A stretch of DNA of 64,000 nt from Pyricularia pennisetigena (taxonomy: Eukaryota > Ascomycota > Sordariomycetes > Magnaporthales > Pyriculariaceae), in NCBI RefSeq assembly GCF_004337985.1, contig NC_043741.1:6781937-6845936 (forward strand), in the 5' to 3' direction. Position numbers and translations under genes: made by a program. Below are positions 23,322 through 36,203 of this stretch, one piece after another; positions within the stretch are counted from its first letter, which is position 1, and every line of letters begins with the position of its first letter. The notes below the pieces were generated by a model. It was not told the origin of the DNA, ran no database searches, and saw only the letters and a list, made by a program, of their open reading frames with translations.

Positions 23322-24927
23322 TCACAGCTTCTCCTTGAGGCTCGACTTCATCCTCCTCTCGACGGCGTCGAGGTACTCGTTGGTGGTGACATAGTCGCCG
23401 CGGGCGGTCTTGCCGCAGGCGAGGGCGAGGTCCTTGGTCATAATACCGTCGATGTCGACCGTGTCGATGCAGGCGCGCTCGAGCGTCTCGGCAAAGGCGA
23501 CGACGTCGGGGGTCTCATCGAGCTTGCCCCTCTGGATCAAGCCGCGGGTCCAGGCGAAGATGGATGCGATGGGGTTGGTCGAGGTTTCGCGGCCCTTTTG
23601 GTGCTCGCGGTAGTGGCGCGTCACGGTGCCGTGCGCGGCCTCGGACTCGAACGTCTTGCCGTCCGGCGTGATGAGGACAGACGTCATCAGGCCGAGGGAG
23701 CCGAAGCCCTGGGCGACAATGTCGGACTGAACGTCACCGTCGTAATCTGTTTATTGGCGACTTTGTGAGTAATCTCAATTCTCCCAAGACCCACTCACTC
23801 ATGAACAGATAAGAAACAGAAAAGGGTAAAGTCCACTCACTCTTGAGGGCCATGATGTAACCGCCAGTGCTCTTGATCATCTGTGCGACCATGTCGTCGA
23901 TGAGGCGGTGCTCGTACCAGATGCCCTTGGCCTCAAACTCGGCCTTGTACGTCGACTGGTACAGCTGCTCAAAGATATCCTTGAAGCGGCCGTCGTACTT
24001 CTTTAGGATGGTGTTCTTGGTGCTCATGTACAGAGGGAGACCCTTGGCGAGCGCAAGCTTGAAGCTCGAGTGGGCAAAGCCCGTGATGCTCTCGTCGGTG
24101 TTGTACTGAGTCTGCGCGACACCGCCACCGTTCTTGAAATCAAAGACCTGGATCTCCTGCGGCTCGCCGCCCTTGGGGGTGAAGGTCATGGTTAGCTTGC
24201 CCTCGCCAGGCACGACCATGTCCTTGGCGCGGTACTGGTCGCCAAAGGCGTGGCGGCCGATGATGATGGGCTTCTGCCAGCTCGGCACCAGGCGCGGGAT
24301 GCGCGGGATCACGATCGGCTCCCGGAACACGGTGCCACCCAGAGCATTGCGGATGGTGCCGTTGGGGGAGAGCCACACTATATGGTGTATCTGGTCAGCA
24401 ACTTTGAGTTACAGAACCTCTCGGAACTCCCACCCGCCACGGATTGGTGCTGATAGCCGAACCAGATCCCATGGGAAGCCTGGATATGGTACGACGTCAT
24501 TGGGTTCACTGAGCTTGGCAAATGAGAAAAAAAAAAAATACTCACTCTGCTTGAGGTTGAACTCCTTGACACGAGCCTCATCAGGCGTGATGGTGGCGCA
24601 CTTGACACCAACCGAGTACTTCTTGATGGCCTCGGCGGCGTCCAGAGTGACCTTGTCCTCGGTCTTGTCGCGGTACTCGAGCCCGAGGTCGTAGTACTTG
24701 AGGTCAATGTCGAGGTAAGGGTGGATGAACTTATCCTTGATGTTCTGCCAGATGATGCGAGTCATTTCGTCGCCGTCCAGCTCGACGACTGGGTTCTTGA
24801 CCTTGATCTTGGCCTGGGACGCCATTGTGCGCATGAACTGGGCAGCGTAAGACTGCTGCGGACGGAGTAGCGACTGACGAGTGAGGAGGGCCGATTGACC
24901 AAAGACGCGGGAGGCGGCCGGACGCAT
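23322..24927 (-). CDS. NADP-dependent isocitrate dehydrogenase, mitochondrial
   Basis: Three exons on the minus strand, 24927-24546, 24377-23841 and 23746-23322, give 447 aa. Introns of 168 and 94 nt begin GTGAGT and end TAG/CAG, and the joined frame reads [18 protein letters not shown] and [14 protein letters not shown]. The enzyme converts isocitrate to 2-oxoglutarate with NADPH production. Visible signatures are SPNGTIRN and REP (substrate), YDGDVQSD (metal-binding aspartates) and [14 protein letters not shown] (NADP binding). The first ATG (24927) opens a ~30-residue basic, Ser/Arg-rich presequence typical of mitochondrial import; internal ATGs at residues 32 and 35 would yield a cytosolic form starting [12 protein letters not shown]. 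The C-terminus KEKL is only distantly PTS1-like. Intron 1 has a T12 tract directly after its donor. Confidence 0.95.
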
Positions 24928-27396
24928 GTTGGGCCGGAGACTGAATGGGGGAGAAAAGACGGGGAACAAGGTAGTAAAAAGATTATCAACCCGCGCTGCG
25001 GCAGTCGTTAGAAGGGGGGGAAACGAGCTGTGCCGAGGCAAACAAAGTCAATACTCGGGAGTCGTGCTATCGAGGTTTCCCTAGACTGGCCAAGATGCAA
25101 GAACGGAGTCAGAGCCCGAGTTGGAGTTGTTCAAATTCTCGGGATACGATTATTTCTCACAAGCTTGCTGCGATTTCGGCGCCGACGTGGATCCAAAGAG
25201 GGTCGGGTGGGGGTTCCAATCGCGTCGAGACCCCTGCAAGATGACGCTAGGACGATTAGGGGAGTGGCCAGGGAAAGCTTCTATAGAAAAGGCTGAAAAT
25301 TTGGTTGTCTATGATGATAAAGTCGCGATCCTTTCTTCTCTTGTGTATGTAGTCCAGAGACAAAAGGAGAGTAAAGAAGAATGAAAAGTTTTGCCAGGCC
25401 AACTTACGTACGAGATAATTAATCTTGTACACCAGACGAGCACCTTCTCTACCGGCAAAACATCAAACCCGAAAAAAATGAGGGGAAGCCAAAGAACAAG
25501 CAGGGCAATGGCAGCTCTCGGCTGAGGGGAAATAAATGGTCTGTCTGTCTGTCTGTCACGCATTTTCCAAATATGAGCAGATGTGACCATTTCCCCCCAT
25601 GCAATCGCGGGCACCACACTACAGAGTACCGCCTCCCCCGCCCCTCGTCCATTCGTCCATCCAATGATTGATTTGCCATGACGGGGATGGCTTGGGAAGG
25701 TAGTGTCTGGTTTTCGGGCGAGCCCTGACGCCATGCAGCGCCAGGCGATCCTGCGACGCCATCGAACGGGGTACACTTACGGTAACCATGCTTGTAGCTA
25801 TTTCGCAAGGATGCATTGGCGGTTTGTTCAGCAAGCTCATTGGTGTTTTGGACTAGCCGCCGCGAGTCGTTCGTTCGTTCGTTCTGGTGAATGTGATTCA
25901 GACCAGAAACAGAGCTAGAGCTGTAGTTCTAGAGCTAGACTACACTAGACCCAGATCAAAGATCTTTGGAACACAGGTTGGACCTCGCATCGAAGCAATC
26001 AAGGGGGACTATATGCATGACTGCATGGCACTATGTTCCTCGAAACAATGGCAGATTTCGAACACACGACACACTGTAGAATCTAGACTAGATTGGGCAT
26101 AATCCCGTGCCTAGCCGAGCCGGCCCTACGGAGTAAATTAAGCTCCAAAGGCAAGCTCCTATATTAAAGTAGTATGGCACAAGCCCAAGCTGCCAAGCTA
26201 ATCTTCTGCTTTCCCCACACTTGTTCCTTATTAGTGTAGCTCCCCACATTGAATTGCGGGGATTGTTCCATGCAACCACAGTCAATTATGCACTCACTTC
26301 AGGTCGTCTGGTGTCCAAGGTAGCAATTGGCATGCAACCAATACCATCATCCTTTCTTCGATCAAGATTCCCGAGGAACACAAACAGCAACTGGATCGCA
26401 TAGTTGAGGTGAGATAATAATTCTCTGTATTTCGCTGCCTTTTCCATCCTTGTCTACCTACTCTGTAGGTGTACATTAACCCCCCTCCTCATAACCGAGG
26501 CGAGGGCCGAAACGTTTAGAGTCCGCGAGAGCGCCAACAAAGCGGAAAACACGGAGCTCAATGCTGGGTGCATCCATAGTGCATCATGGACGACACCCGG
26601 GGTATCGTCAAGCCATATCAACCCAAAAAAAAATAAACATCGTAATCCCAAAGGACCCCATGAGACGCCGTCCAAGCTCCATGTCCCTCATCCCATCCGA
26701 TGGCCGCTAACGAACCAGAACCCAAACCTGAACCGGCCTTTCCTTTTCCCTTTTTCCCAGCCCGAAAAGACCCATTATCCTTGAAACGTAAACGTTGTTG
26801 TCCGATTGTTGCTCGCGGACCGTGTTTTCCTTTACTCCGGTTCCTTGCTCGAAACCTTTTTTTGCCCGTGGAATTGATGCATGATAAAGAAACAAAGAGA
26901 GAGAGAAAATAGGTGAAAAGACGAGATATGAGAAAACACACAATGTAGAATGCGGCTTTGATGAAAAGAGTGACTGTATAAACAAAGGAGAGGAAAGAAA
27001 ATAATCAAAAAGAGCCCAGCCGCCAAGACGAATTCCGTTGGCTTGTCTTTGGAAGTACTGGACTTTTTTCGAATCATTATTCTCTTGTGGAGAATCAGAT
27101 TTTTTTATTTTTCTTTTTTTTTTTCTCCGTGATGTTTTGTCAGTGAGAAATTTGAGATGATAATTCGCAGTGTTCCGAGAGATGGTTTCGCCACAGGAGA
27201 CAGCCGATTGCTTCGCAATACCGCACACCATCTTCCTCTGGCTGTTGCTCTTGCGATTTGAGTCGTTGGTATCTCTTAACCACTGACGTCGTGTCGGGCC
27301 GGCAACAGCTCTCGGGGTTCGGTGGCGGTTTCTGGTCGAGGCGGCAAGGCAGCAAGGCAAAGACTGAGTTATCCCCAGCCAAACCTTTCCCAACCT
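24928..27396. other. intergenic region upstream of IDH
   Basis: About 2.5 kb between the IDH start and the stop of the next minus-strand gene. It holds the IDH promoter and the 3' flank of the zinc-finger gene. Short tandem repeats are present: (CTGT)n at 25539-25557 and (GTTC)4 at 25869-25884. No gene could be supported. Confidence 0.55.
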
Positions 27397-28493
27397 TTAC
27401 AGTTGAAGCCTGATAGCAACCCTCTCGGGCTCGCACTTGGTTCCACAACGGCTGCACCTCCAAGGAGATGATACGTCGACTGTGCTGTTCCTCGTCAGAC
27501 ATTTGTTACAGTACCAGTAGGTCTTGTCGATGAGGCATTCTTCAAGCCAGTCGGCCTTCAGGTTCTCGCCGCGCTTGTAGAGATCCTGCTTGTGAAAATT
27601 TCGCAGGTGCTCACGGCAGTGATCCTTGCGCGGAATGGCGTCACGCCCTGCCCGTTGACAGATTCGGAATCCGCAGTGGAATATCTCGGGCTTGTCGCTG
27701 CTGTCGTCCGCTATGACGTGCTTTTTGCTCTTTAGGACGTGCCGCGTCAGGTTGGCGGAGCGATCGAACACGCTGTCGCAGCCTTCGTACGGGCACCGGT
27801 ACAACCGCTTGGGGGAGGATGGTCCCTCTTCCGGGGTGGTCGGCTGCACCGTCTGGACCGGTGGCTCATTGGCAGCTTCACTGGGCCAAAGCTCGTCCAT
27901 GGTAGAAGTTGATTTCGCCCTGCAAGGGACTCAGTTAGCAAAATGAAGAGTGCTCGTAGTCTTAGAGTAGTCGTCATAGAAATGATTTGGCGCTTGCGAG
28001 AGCAACCGACGGAAAGATGCTTCACTCACTGAAGGTCGTGCACGTCATGGTACTGTTGTTGCTGCGGCCAGTGAGCTTGGAAGTCAGGAGCAATATAGTT
28101 CCAAGAGGCCGCTACCTGCTGATCGTACACGTCGCCCCCATCGTCCAGCGTGCCCGGGTACGCGACCACTCCGGCATCGACGCTCACGTTGCCGGTCCAT
28201 TCTGTCCCGCCATGCCCCTGGAAATCCATGTACTGCATTGCATAGCCGCTTTGATAAGCGAACTGGCCTTGGTCGAGGCCCATGACAACAGGGATATGCT
28301 GTGCCTGCTGACTGAGCTCCCCCTGAAGCAGATCCTGGTTCGAAAGTACGGTATCAGGTGTGGCACACCCCCAGACGGACTGCATTGAGACGGCGCTGCC
28401 AAAAGACTCCAGTGAAGGGTCTCGGGTCATGTCTTGGCTCTCATACTGCTGGGCTATGTATTCATCTTGGTGCGTAATGGTATTCTCGTACAT
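27397..28493 (-). CDS. C2H2 zinc-finger transcription factor
   Basis: Two exons, 28493-28030 and 27919-27397, joined across a 110-nt intron (GTGAGT..TTGCAG), give 328 aa. The N-terminal ~155 residues are Gln-, Asp- and Tyr-rich and look like a disordered activation region. The C-terminal half carries a classical finger, CPYEGC..H..H (about 197-222), a second looser Cys/His unit around CGFRICQR..RKDHCREHLRNFH (237-264), and a terminal CxxC pair set CNKC..CSRC (292-313). This arrangement is common in Pezizomycotina-specific factors of unknown target. I cannot name an ortholog. An in-frame ATG at 28607 would add 38 residues whose composition looks like a leader, so 28493 is preferred. The upstream spacer is very long (4.8 kb). 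Confidence 0.85.
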
Positions 28494-31400
28494 TGTGCTG
28501 AAATTCAGGGTGGAAGGGAAGGCGCGAGGATGAGTAGCAGAAGCGGACAAAGTAAAAAGGCTACAGAAAGAATGAAGGAAGGTATGCGAACAATAGGTCA
28601 AAACCATATGCAACTAGCCAGCAAATTGTTTTTGTGTTTTTCTTTTGTGCGTTCTGAGTGAAGCAATACAAAGGGTTGGGCTGATATGGAGAAAAGAAAA
28701 AAATATATATGAGTGAGGCAGGAGCTGATTAAATAAAGAGGTAGTTTGCCTCCGGTTGCTGGGTAGTTCATATGCAACAATAGATAAACTCCCGCCTTGC
28801 ATCAAAACAAATGAGGCTGTCGGGTTCCTTCCGTGTAAAAATCCCGGCCTTGGTTAAATCTCAAAAAGAGATACTTGGAGCTCGAATCTTGTGATGACTA
28901 CCCAAGATGGGTAATCCATTTGCATTGGAAAAAGCTCAAAGGCGAGTTCGTCACTGCATATCTGTATCCCGATGCATGCGCAAACACAACAACGATACCT
29001 GTCCCACAACTTGCGTATCAGTTTTGTAAAACCCAATCAACCACCTCAAGAATTTGAAATCGTGTCCAAGTCTGAGTGGGTTAACTCAGACTGCCCCGGC
29101 ACTGACCTTATCAAACCAGGGGAAGTTGTGCGTCCCCAATCTGCAGCCGGCTGATCCTTTAGTCACAAAGAGTGAAATGTTGGCGATATATCTGGTCCAG
29201 TCTCTAATGACGCGGAATATTTTTGTTTGGCACAGCCCCAAGAATCGACGCAGACTTAAGCATAAGAACACGCCGGGGAGATTGCTCCCAAGGCATGTAG
29301 GTAAGGCCAAAAGAGCAACATAGGTACGTAGGTGCCAAAGGTATGTACTCGAAGAAGATACGGATGGCGGTAACTGGGCACGCGTTAGCTGCTCCGGTAT
29401 ATCTACATTCAGGGAGGTACCCACCCACCTTGACTTGGTTCATGTAGGTAGGTGTAGGTAGGTACCTTTTGCTTTCAATACCTGTAGGCCATGGTGGTCC
29501 GGTTGCCTTAATTCCGAATCCACTTCAAGTTCGCAGTGGTCGCCTACATTCTTTCCTCTCGGCAACAAAGTCTGTGGTTGCCTTTTTATCTGACTGCATG
29601 CTGTTAACTTGTTAAATCTTTCCAACTCGACCAGTCTTGCATGTTCCTGAATGTCTCAGTACCGATCAAAAGCTACAAGTCATCTTTGACTCTCGATCCC
29701 TGTTAATCACAGCAAACGCAACCGTTGGTAAAGATGGCAGCCCCCTGCATTAGAGATCGACATAATTGTCTAGGCACGTAGGGGCACTTCTCGATTCGGT
29801 TCGGTGTGTGAGCCGACCTGAAATTGTGGGCATCGTTAGCCGCGCGCCCACGCACATACCTATTGATTAACGACGTGAATGAAGAGTAGGAAGTGATGGT
29901 GTCACGCATACAAGTAGAAAAATACCTCAGATTCCTCGGCTATGCAGGTGCTGTAGAGAAGTAACCCCCGTATGCCAGGTTTTTCCGGGTGCGGGGACAG
30001 AGAGCCCATGAAATCAGCGCTTGCGCTTCTCGTTACCCTGCGAGTTTGTGCACCAGCCTCTGCGGCAACTGCTTGAACTGAGGAGTTCCGATGTTTTTCG
30101 ATTTACCAACCATTCGATCGATGCTTTTCAAACATGGGGCGTTGGGAGCTAACAAACGTTCTGATATTTCGTACAACTTCCTTTCTTCCTGGCCCATGGT
30201 GTAATATATTGGCGTGGATTATATGCATACCTACCTGTGCCACCGCACTTTTGTGAGAGAAAGTCCAATAGACGACTTTGTTTTGAGTCGTACTAGGTTG
30301 TGTAATAGGTGAGCTGCAGTCTTTACCTTGGTAGTGTCTGGGTATCACAAGGTCGCTTAATGACAACTCACCTTCCTTTTTGTATCTCGAAGTCGTTTTT
30401 GTAACTTTCAAGCGACCTGAACTTCAGTCAAATTCGCTCCCTTGTCAAGCATGTAAGCAATAAAACCATGTCTCTCCCTGATTTTGATGATGCCGACCGC
30501 TCTTTCGCCCGTCTTAGGTATGGAAAACTTCCAGACAACTTGTTTTTCAAACATCCAGGATCTCTCTTTGGTCCGCTAAAGGATGGAATATCTTTAATGA
30601 TCAAGGCAGTAGAGAGCCACAAGTAGCACTCAGAGACAGCTTAGCTATGCCTCCTGCCCAGTTTTCTGGAATGATTTCCCCAGGGCAGGCGCTGTATCGG
30701 TCCATGCTCTTCCCAAAACTGCAAACTGCACAATTCGCCAGAAATGACAAGAGCTACCTCGGCTCGGTGACATCCATGTAATCAATTCCACTCCATCATC
30801 GAAGAAATTTGACTAGGATCACGACCACCACTTCGCCACTTGTTCAGAAGAGCTCATATGCGAGCCGCAAATAATATGTCGTGCTGCTTCATCCCCTGCG
30901 AAATGGGCGTTTCTTGACGCGTCAATGAGTTTTGCTGGCAACAGAACCGACAATCATCGATTTTTGCTCAAGTACCCCCGCGTACCATGACGAGGCTGCT
31001 TTTCTTCCCCCGGTCAAGCCCAACCTGGACTCAGTGGAGGGAGATTTGATCTTGGTTGTCTCATCTTCCAGTGGAAAATTGGTTCCGGTCCTTCGTCCGA
31101 CCACCCAGAAGACACGTCAAGAAAGCCATGCACTTAAACGCTCCACCATTTTGCCAAAGTCTCCCAAGATGTCAGATTTGGGCGTCATTACCCTTTCCGA
31201 CTCACCTCATTTTTCTCTTGTCTCGAGTTCTCTTTTTTCATTTCTTTCCCTCCTCGCTGCTTCCGTGAGTCATTCTTCTCCCACCTCCTGGAGCTTGAAT
31301 CCCAACACTCAACAAGAATCAAGAGGTGTGGACGGGTGGAGCTCGCATCTTTTTCTGTTCCGTGGGCAGCCTGACCTCATAATCTTCAGCCCAAAACTTG

Positions 31401-33124
31401 GGAAAGCCGTTTAGTGCCGCAAGATGGAAGCATGACAATGCCGCCAAGGGGGTTGCTTGCCCACGCTGCCCCAAGAGCCGCCGGGCCACCCTTAAGCAAG
31501 GAGAAGCACAGTGACGGCAGAACATCCTCTGTTGTCGGTACTTTGTGGTTGGCCTCACTGTAACTAGCTTTTGCCGATCATTTTTCTTTCGCCCCCCCTT
31601 TTTCTTCCTTTGATCCAACCGTCGTATCGAGAACATCGCCGCCTGCTTGCATTGGCTTGCGGTGAAGGCCTGCGAATTGTTCATGTTGCATTGTTGCACT
31701 TTTCAGCCGCTGTGCCAGCTGTACTGGCTGGTCTGATATTGCAGCCGTATTTTTTTCGTTTATCTGCCCTTTTTGGTGGTGCGACCCAGGACTTATGAAC
31801 GCCCCTGTATCCAGCAGACGGCAACCTTCCCCCGCAGGGCTCTTGTTTGTTATGGGCATGTACTAAATTGCCCTACACTTGGCGCTCTTTGGGTATCTTG
31901 TTTTGATCTTTAAAGCCAAGTTGGCTGTTTAACTCAAGCTTCGACTGGAGGCTGGGAACAATCCAATTTCAGAACGAGATACCGGCGGGTGACCTGGTGA
32001 TGTATTTTTATCGCCAGGACCTTGAAGTATTGATTATCGAGTATATCCTGGGTGTTTACCCAACATAACCACATTAGAAACCGTTGTATCGGTACTTTAC
32101 CATGAATCTGACACCACCTGCAAAAAGGACCGCGCACCGGTGGACGAGCCAATCTGACAAAAAGTTTAAGCCATCGATTTGATGCTGATTTGGGCTTTCA
32201 TGCGGTCGTAGATTCTTTGTTTTATCTTCAAAGAGAAAAGAACTGTGTGTTGCACCAAAGATATGAGGCCAAGGAATTACTAATCTCGGGCGTCCCCGAG
32301 AACAAAGAACATACCATTTGAGGCAATCAGTGCCTTTTTGAATTTATACAAAAGACAGAGAGGGAGGGTATACAACATTTAGTTATTGCTCTTGACCTCC
32401 ACTCGTCAGGACTTTATTCGGTTTCAGATTAGTTTATTTTCCTCTGCTAATTCGGTTTTCTGTCCTGCCCTTGACTGTTGGGCTGTCATGCATATATGCC
32501 CGTCCTGGCTGCACTATTATCGTGAAACCGAAACTCAACTTCTCAGCGGACGCTTGCAAACCGCCGTCATTACTGTGGAAACGATGATGCAATATCCCGA
32601 CGACCACGTGTGCGTTCCTGATATGCGACCTTGGGTGAAAGTGGGTTGAACCCAAACCAATATTCACATCGTTTTATGTGGCGTCTGCGGGCGTTGAGAG
32701 GGTCGGGAGTATAAGTAATATGTTACTCTCAATAACCATATTACATGACCCGAGCCCTGACTTCCCCCTGGTACGCAAGCTTCATTTGTCGAGATGGTTC
32801 TGGTGGCACCTAGGCGCACAGACCTAAGAGGCATCCCCTAGCTAGGCATTGGCCCAGAGACTGCCTGCCTCTGAGCGAGTGTAACCCATACAAATCACGG
32901 GATACACAAGTTTCGATGGCACTAGCGTGTCCATCCCTTGCCAAAACTGTTGGTGAGTTTGTTACGTATATCGCACAAGTATTTTACTAGATATCAACTT
33001 TATGTTTACATGGCGGCACAATGGTTACATACCAAGACTTGAGGGAGAACAAAGAAGAAATTTCACAAAGGCCACGGCGGCCGTATAGGTAGATCGTGAA
33101 ACGATTACCGGTAAGTGTTAGGAA

Positions 33125-33177
<53 letters not shown>

Positions 33178-33267
33178 GCAATGCCCGACACCGTTTTTCT
33201 CTTCATAATTTCTTTTTCTTTTTTCTTTTTTTCTTTTCGCGATTTGCCTTCCAAAAAAAGAAAAGCC
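28494..33267. other. long gene-free region upstream of zinc-finger gene
   Basis: A 4.8-kb stretch with no supportable gene on either strand. It is the upstream side of the zinc-finger gene and the 3' side of the aldehyde dehydrogenase gene. Repeated GTAGGTAGGT-type motifs lie at 29448-29465, and an (AG)n microsatellite near 33132-33174. It could be an extended regulatory region, contain an unrecognised non-coding transcript, or be simple spacer. Confidence 0.5.
33132..33174. repeat. (AG)n microsatellite
   Basis: About 43 bases of uninterrupted AG dinucleotide repeat, lying roughly 95 bp past the stop codon of the aldehyde dehydrogenase gene, probably in its 3' UTR or just beyond (CT repeat on the transcribed strand). 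Confidence 0.95.
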
Positions 33268-35020
33268 TCAGCGCATCGCAGCCAGCTGCTTGACGAGCTG
33301 GTAAATGTTCGTAATAGCTACTCTGTTCACCCACGCGTAAGCAGCAACCAAGACAATCAACCAACGCACAAACGCACCCTTGGGACCGGCGGCTCCCATG
33401 CCGAAGATGAGGGACGACCAGTAGGCTAGGCCCCTGACCTCCCTGCCCTGGCGATCAAAGTTGGGTCTCTTGGACGACAGCATGGCCAGCTTCTTGAGCT
33501 CCGACATGTTGTACGGCATGTAACGCACCCGCAGCAGCGACTCCATCCAGCCGGGCGTCTTGGCGATAGTGCGGTGGTGCGAGAAGCAGTCGAACGACGC
33601 CTTGCCGCGGTATGCGCCCTGGCCGGACGTCTTGACGCCGCCAAAGGCGACTGAGTTGAGTTGTGCGTGCGCGAACGAGTCGTTGATGGATGCGCCGCCC
33701 GACGTCATCTCGTTGATCACTGCAGGCCGGGGGGTTATTTGCCCCGATTGTTAGCAAACCAGTATTAAAGTAACAAGCCAGAACCATCCCGTGGCCACCT
33801 CAATGTCTAGGACACGGATTTTTACCTTTGTTCGTCTCGTGGTCCTTGCCGAAAGCGTACAGCGCAAGCGGGGTCTTGTCGACGCTGTTTGCCAGCTTGA
33901 TGGCGGCGTCGAGGTTATCAAACGGCATGAGGGCAAAGATGGGCCCGAAGGATTCCTGCACGACCATGGAGTCGTCTGCAGACTCGACGAGCACCGCCGT
34001 CGGCTCCATGAAGAGCGTGTCCTGGTCCATCTGTCCACCCATGACAATCTTTCCCCTGCTCTCGTCCAGCATCTTCTTCATGCGTAGCCAGTGCCTCTCG
34101 TTGATGACGCGGGCCAGCTCGCTGTCCCTTGCGCCGCGCGGAAAGAATTCGTTGTGCACTCGGTTCAGCTCGGCGATGAAGCCGTCAAGGACCGGCCGCT
34201 CCACCAGGACGTAGTTTTGCGACAGGCAGACCTGGCCGGCATTGAATGTCTTCGCCCACATGAGCCGCTTGGCCGCGAGGTAGAGGTCGGCGTGGCGCGT
34301 GACGAAAGCGGGGTTGATGCCGCCCAGCTCCAGCGTGACGGGCGTCAGGGTCTCGGCGGCCTTCTTGGCGATGATCTTGCCGATGTTGGTGCTGCCAGTG
34401 TAAAAGATCTTGTCCCACTTGGCCCAGTCGAGGAGGGCGTTCACCTCGGGCACGGCGCCATTGACAACGGCGAATGCCGAAGGATCCAGGCGGCGCTCGA
34501 TCATCTCTTTGACCACGGCCGCCGTGTGGGGCGCCAGTTCCGAAGGCTTCAGTATGGCCGTGCATCCGGCGGCAATGGCTCCCACCAATGGGGAGAGCAG
34601 TAGCATGAAAGGGTAGTTGTATGGAGAAATGATAAGGACGGATCCGAGCGGCTCTTTGCGCGTCCTAATCTGGTTGACGCGAAATGCGAACGGCACGTGT
34701 GGGCTGCCGAGGTACTCATCCTTAGCAAAGGAGTCCAGATTGCCGAGCATAAACATGCAGTCGTTCTTGACAAACGAAATCTCACTAAGCAGGACCTCGT
34801 ATGCCGGCTTTCCAAAGTCGCGCTGCATGGCCTCAAGGATCATTGGGGTATAGTCCTCGACGGCCCAGTACAGCTTGCGGAGCTGGACTTTGCGCCATTC
34901 CAGATCCTTGGTCTTGTGGGACTCGAACATCTTCAGCACCTTGTCACATGTTGACGGGATGCTGTCCAGAGCTGTAGCTTCGAAGGGCGGTATGCTAGAA
35001 AACACGGCTTTTGAGTCCAT
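33268..35020 (-). CDS. fatty aldehyde dehydrogenase (ALDH3/Hfd1-like)
   Basis: Two exons, 35020-33826 and 33719-33268, joined across a 106-nt intron (GTAAAA..TGCAG), give 548 aa; the junction reads DHETNK-VINEMTSGGASIND. It is a class 3 aldehyde dehydrogenase: substrate/cofactor loop SPYNYP (132-137), cofactor region FYTGST (206-211), catalytic glutamate in LELGG (E231) and nucleophile cysteine in NAGQVCLS (C265). The family oxidises long-chain aldehydes such as hexadecenal from sphingolipid breakdown; yeast Hfd1 also acts on 4-hydroxybenzaldehyde for ubiquinone. A C-terminal hydrophobic segment (FVRWLIVLVAAYAWV) should anchor it in ER, lipid-droplet or mitochondrial outer membranes, as in this subfamily. 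Single gene, no obvious operon-like neighbours. Confidence 0.93.
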
Positions 35021-36203
35021 TTTGACAAGCCGTTTGCTGGTATACGTTAAAGCCTGTTGAAATTCGCGTTGGTATTTGTGACAGGAGTAGCAGGTGTTTG
35101 GTGTTATGAACTAGCTTTTTGTTAAGTTGAAGTTCAAAAAAAGAAAGGGGGAAATAGGGGAGAGAAAAAAAGAGGGCCGGCGAAGACGAGATAGACAAAA
35201 AAAAAAAAAAAAAAGAATGAGGTGAATGAATGTATAGTGCTTCAGACAAGGCTTTGAGTTAAGCTCCGCGTAATCAGTGCGTACCTGAGACAGTGAAGTA
35301 CGTACTGTACCAGTGTCAGATGAAACGAAGAGACGGGCGCGGCAGCTGAGGTCCTGATTGAATTGATTGGACTCTTTAACTGCGTTCGTTACCTACGTAA
35401 TTAATGACTTGAGAATACCGTAGGTCTTGATCAAATTATTTGCTTGAATTCGTCAATCGCACAATCCGACATAGAGCAAGAAAATATGAAGCAAGAGGAA
35501 ACAGCAAAATGCCGGCCGTTGAAAATTGTTTGAGGAGTTAGATGGTACCTTACCTTTGACTGACTTCACCAGGGAGCTACTCATCTGACTTTGCATGACA
35601 GCATCATCAAATGCGAGGGTCCTTTACCCCACATTTGGCAGCTCCTTGGGCCGAGGCACGACAGGGATCAGACTCTTGGGGCTGAATCTCTTCGATGGTT
35701 CTAGGGTCGATTCAACGTTGATAAGCTAACCTAATGGACTGAATTAAATTCGAGCAATCAATTGGCACTGGGGCGCTTTTGTTCCCGCCCCTTCCCCCTG
35801 ACTTGTCTGCGTATTCGCGTACCCGCGTGCCACCGAAAGCCGGGGGCCGCGCGCGCCATAGCATTTGTGTCAAAGCCAATCCAGCGGCAAGCACATGCTC
35901 TCACCAAACAGAAGCCGACGTCTGATACCGACTCTGATCAGACGACAGTTGAGACGTGGTGAGAATATCAATCCGCCATCACTCATCCATCATCTCAGTT
36001 CACTTGCATCCCGAAAATAAACTCGACTGATTTTAACCCAGTCCAGTACAATTCAGCCATTCTGACTGCTCTAACTATGGCTGACACGTGACCAGTGCAG
36101 CCGACTTATATGGGCAGGTAGTGATAGTATAGTACACATGTATACATACAAAAAGCGGGCTTGCCCGCCCTCTGAGCCGACGTAACCACGTCACTAAGAG
36201 GCT
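35021..36203. other. intergenic region upstream of aldehyde dehydrogenase
   Basis: About 1.2 kb between two minus-strand genes. It holds the aldehyde dehydrogenase promoter, with an A18 tract at 35197-35214 (T-rich on the coding strand, 180 bp upstream of the start), and the 3' flank of the ribosomal protein gene. No gene is seen. Confidence 0.55.

Noticed and set aside
26707..27393. 228-codon minus-strand frame downstream of the zinc-finger gene
   Set aside because: Low-complexity, Lys/Arg-rich translation without a family; probably the 3' flank of the zinc-finger gene.
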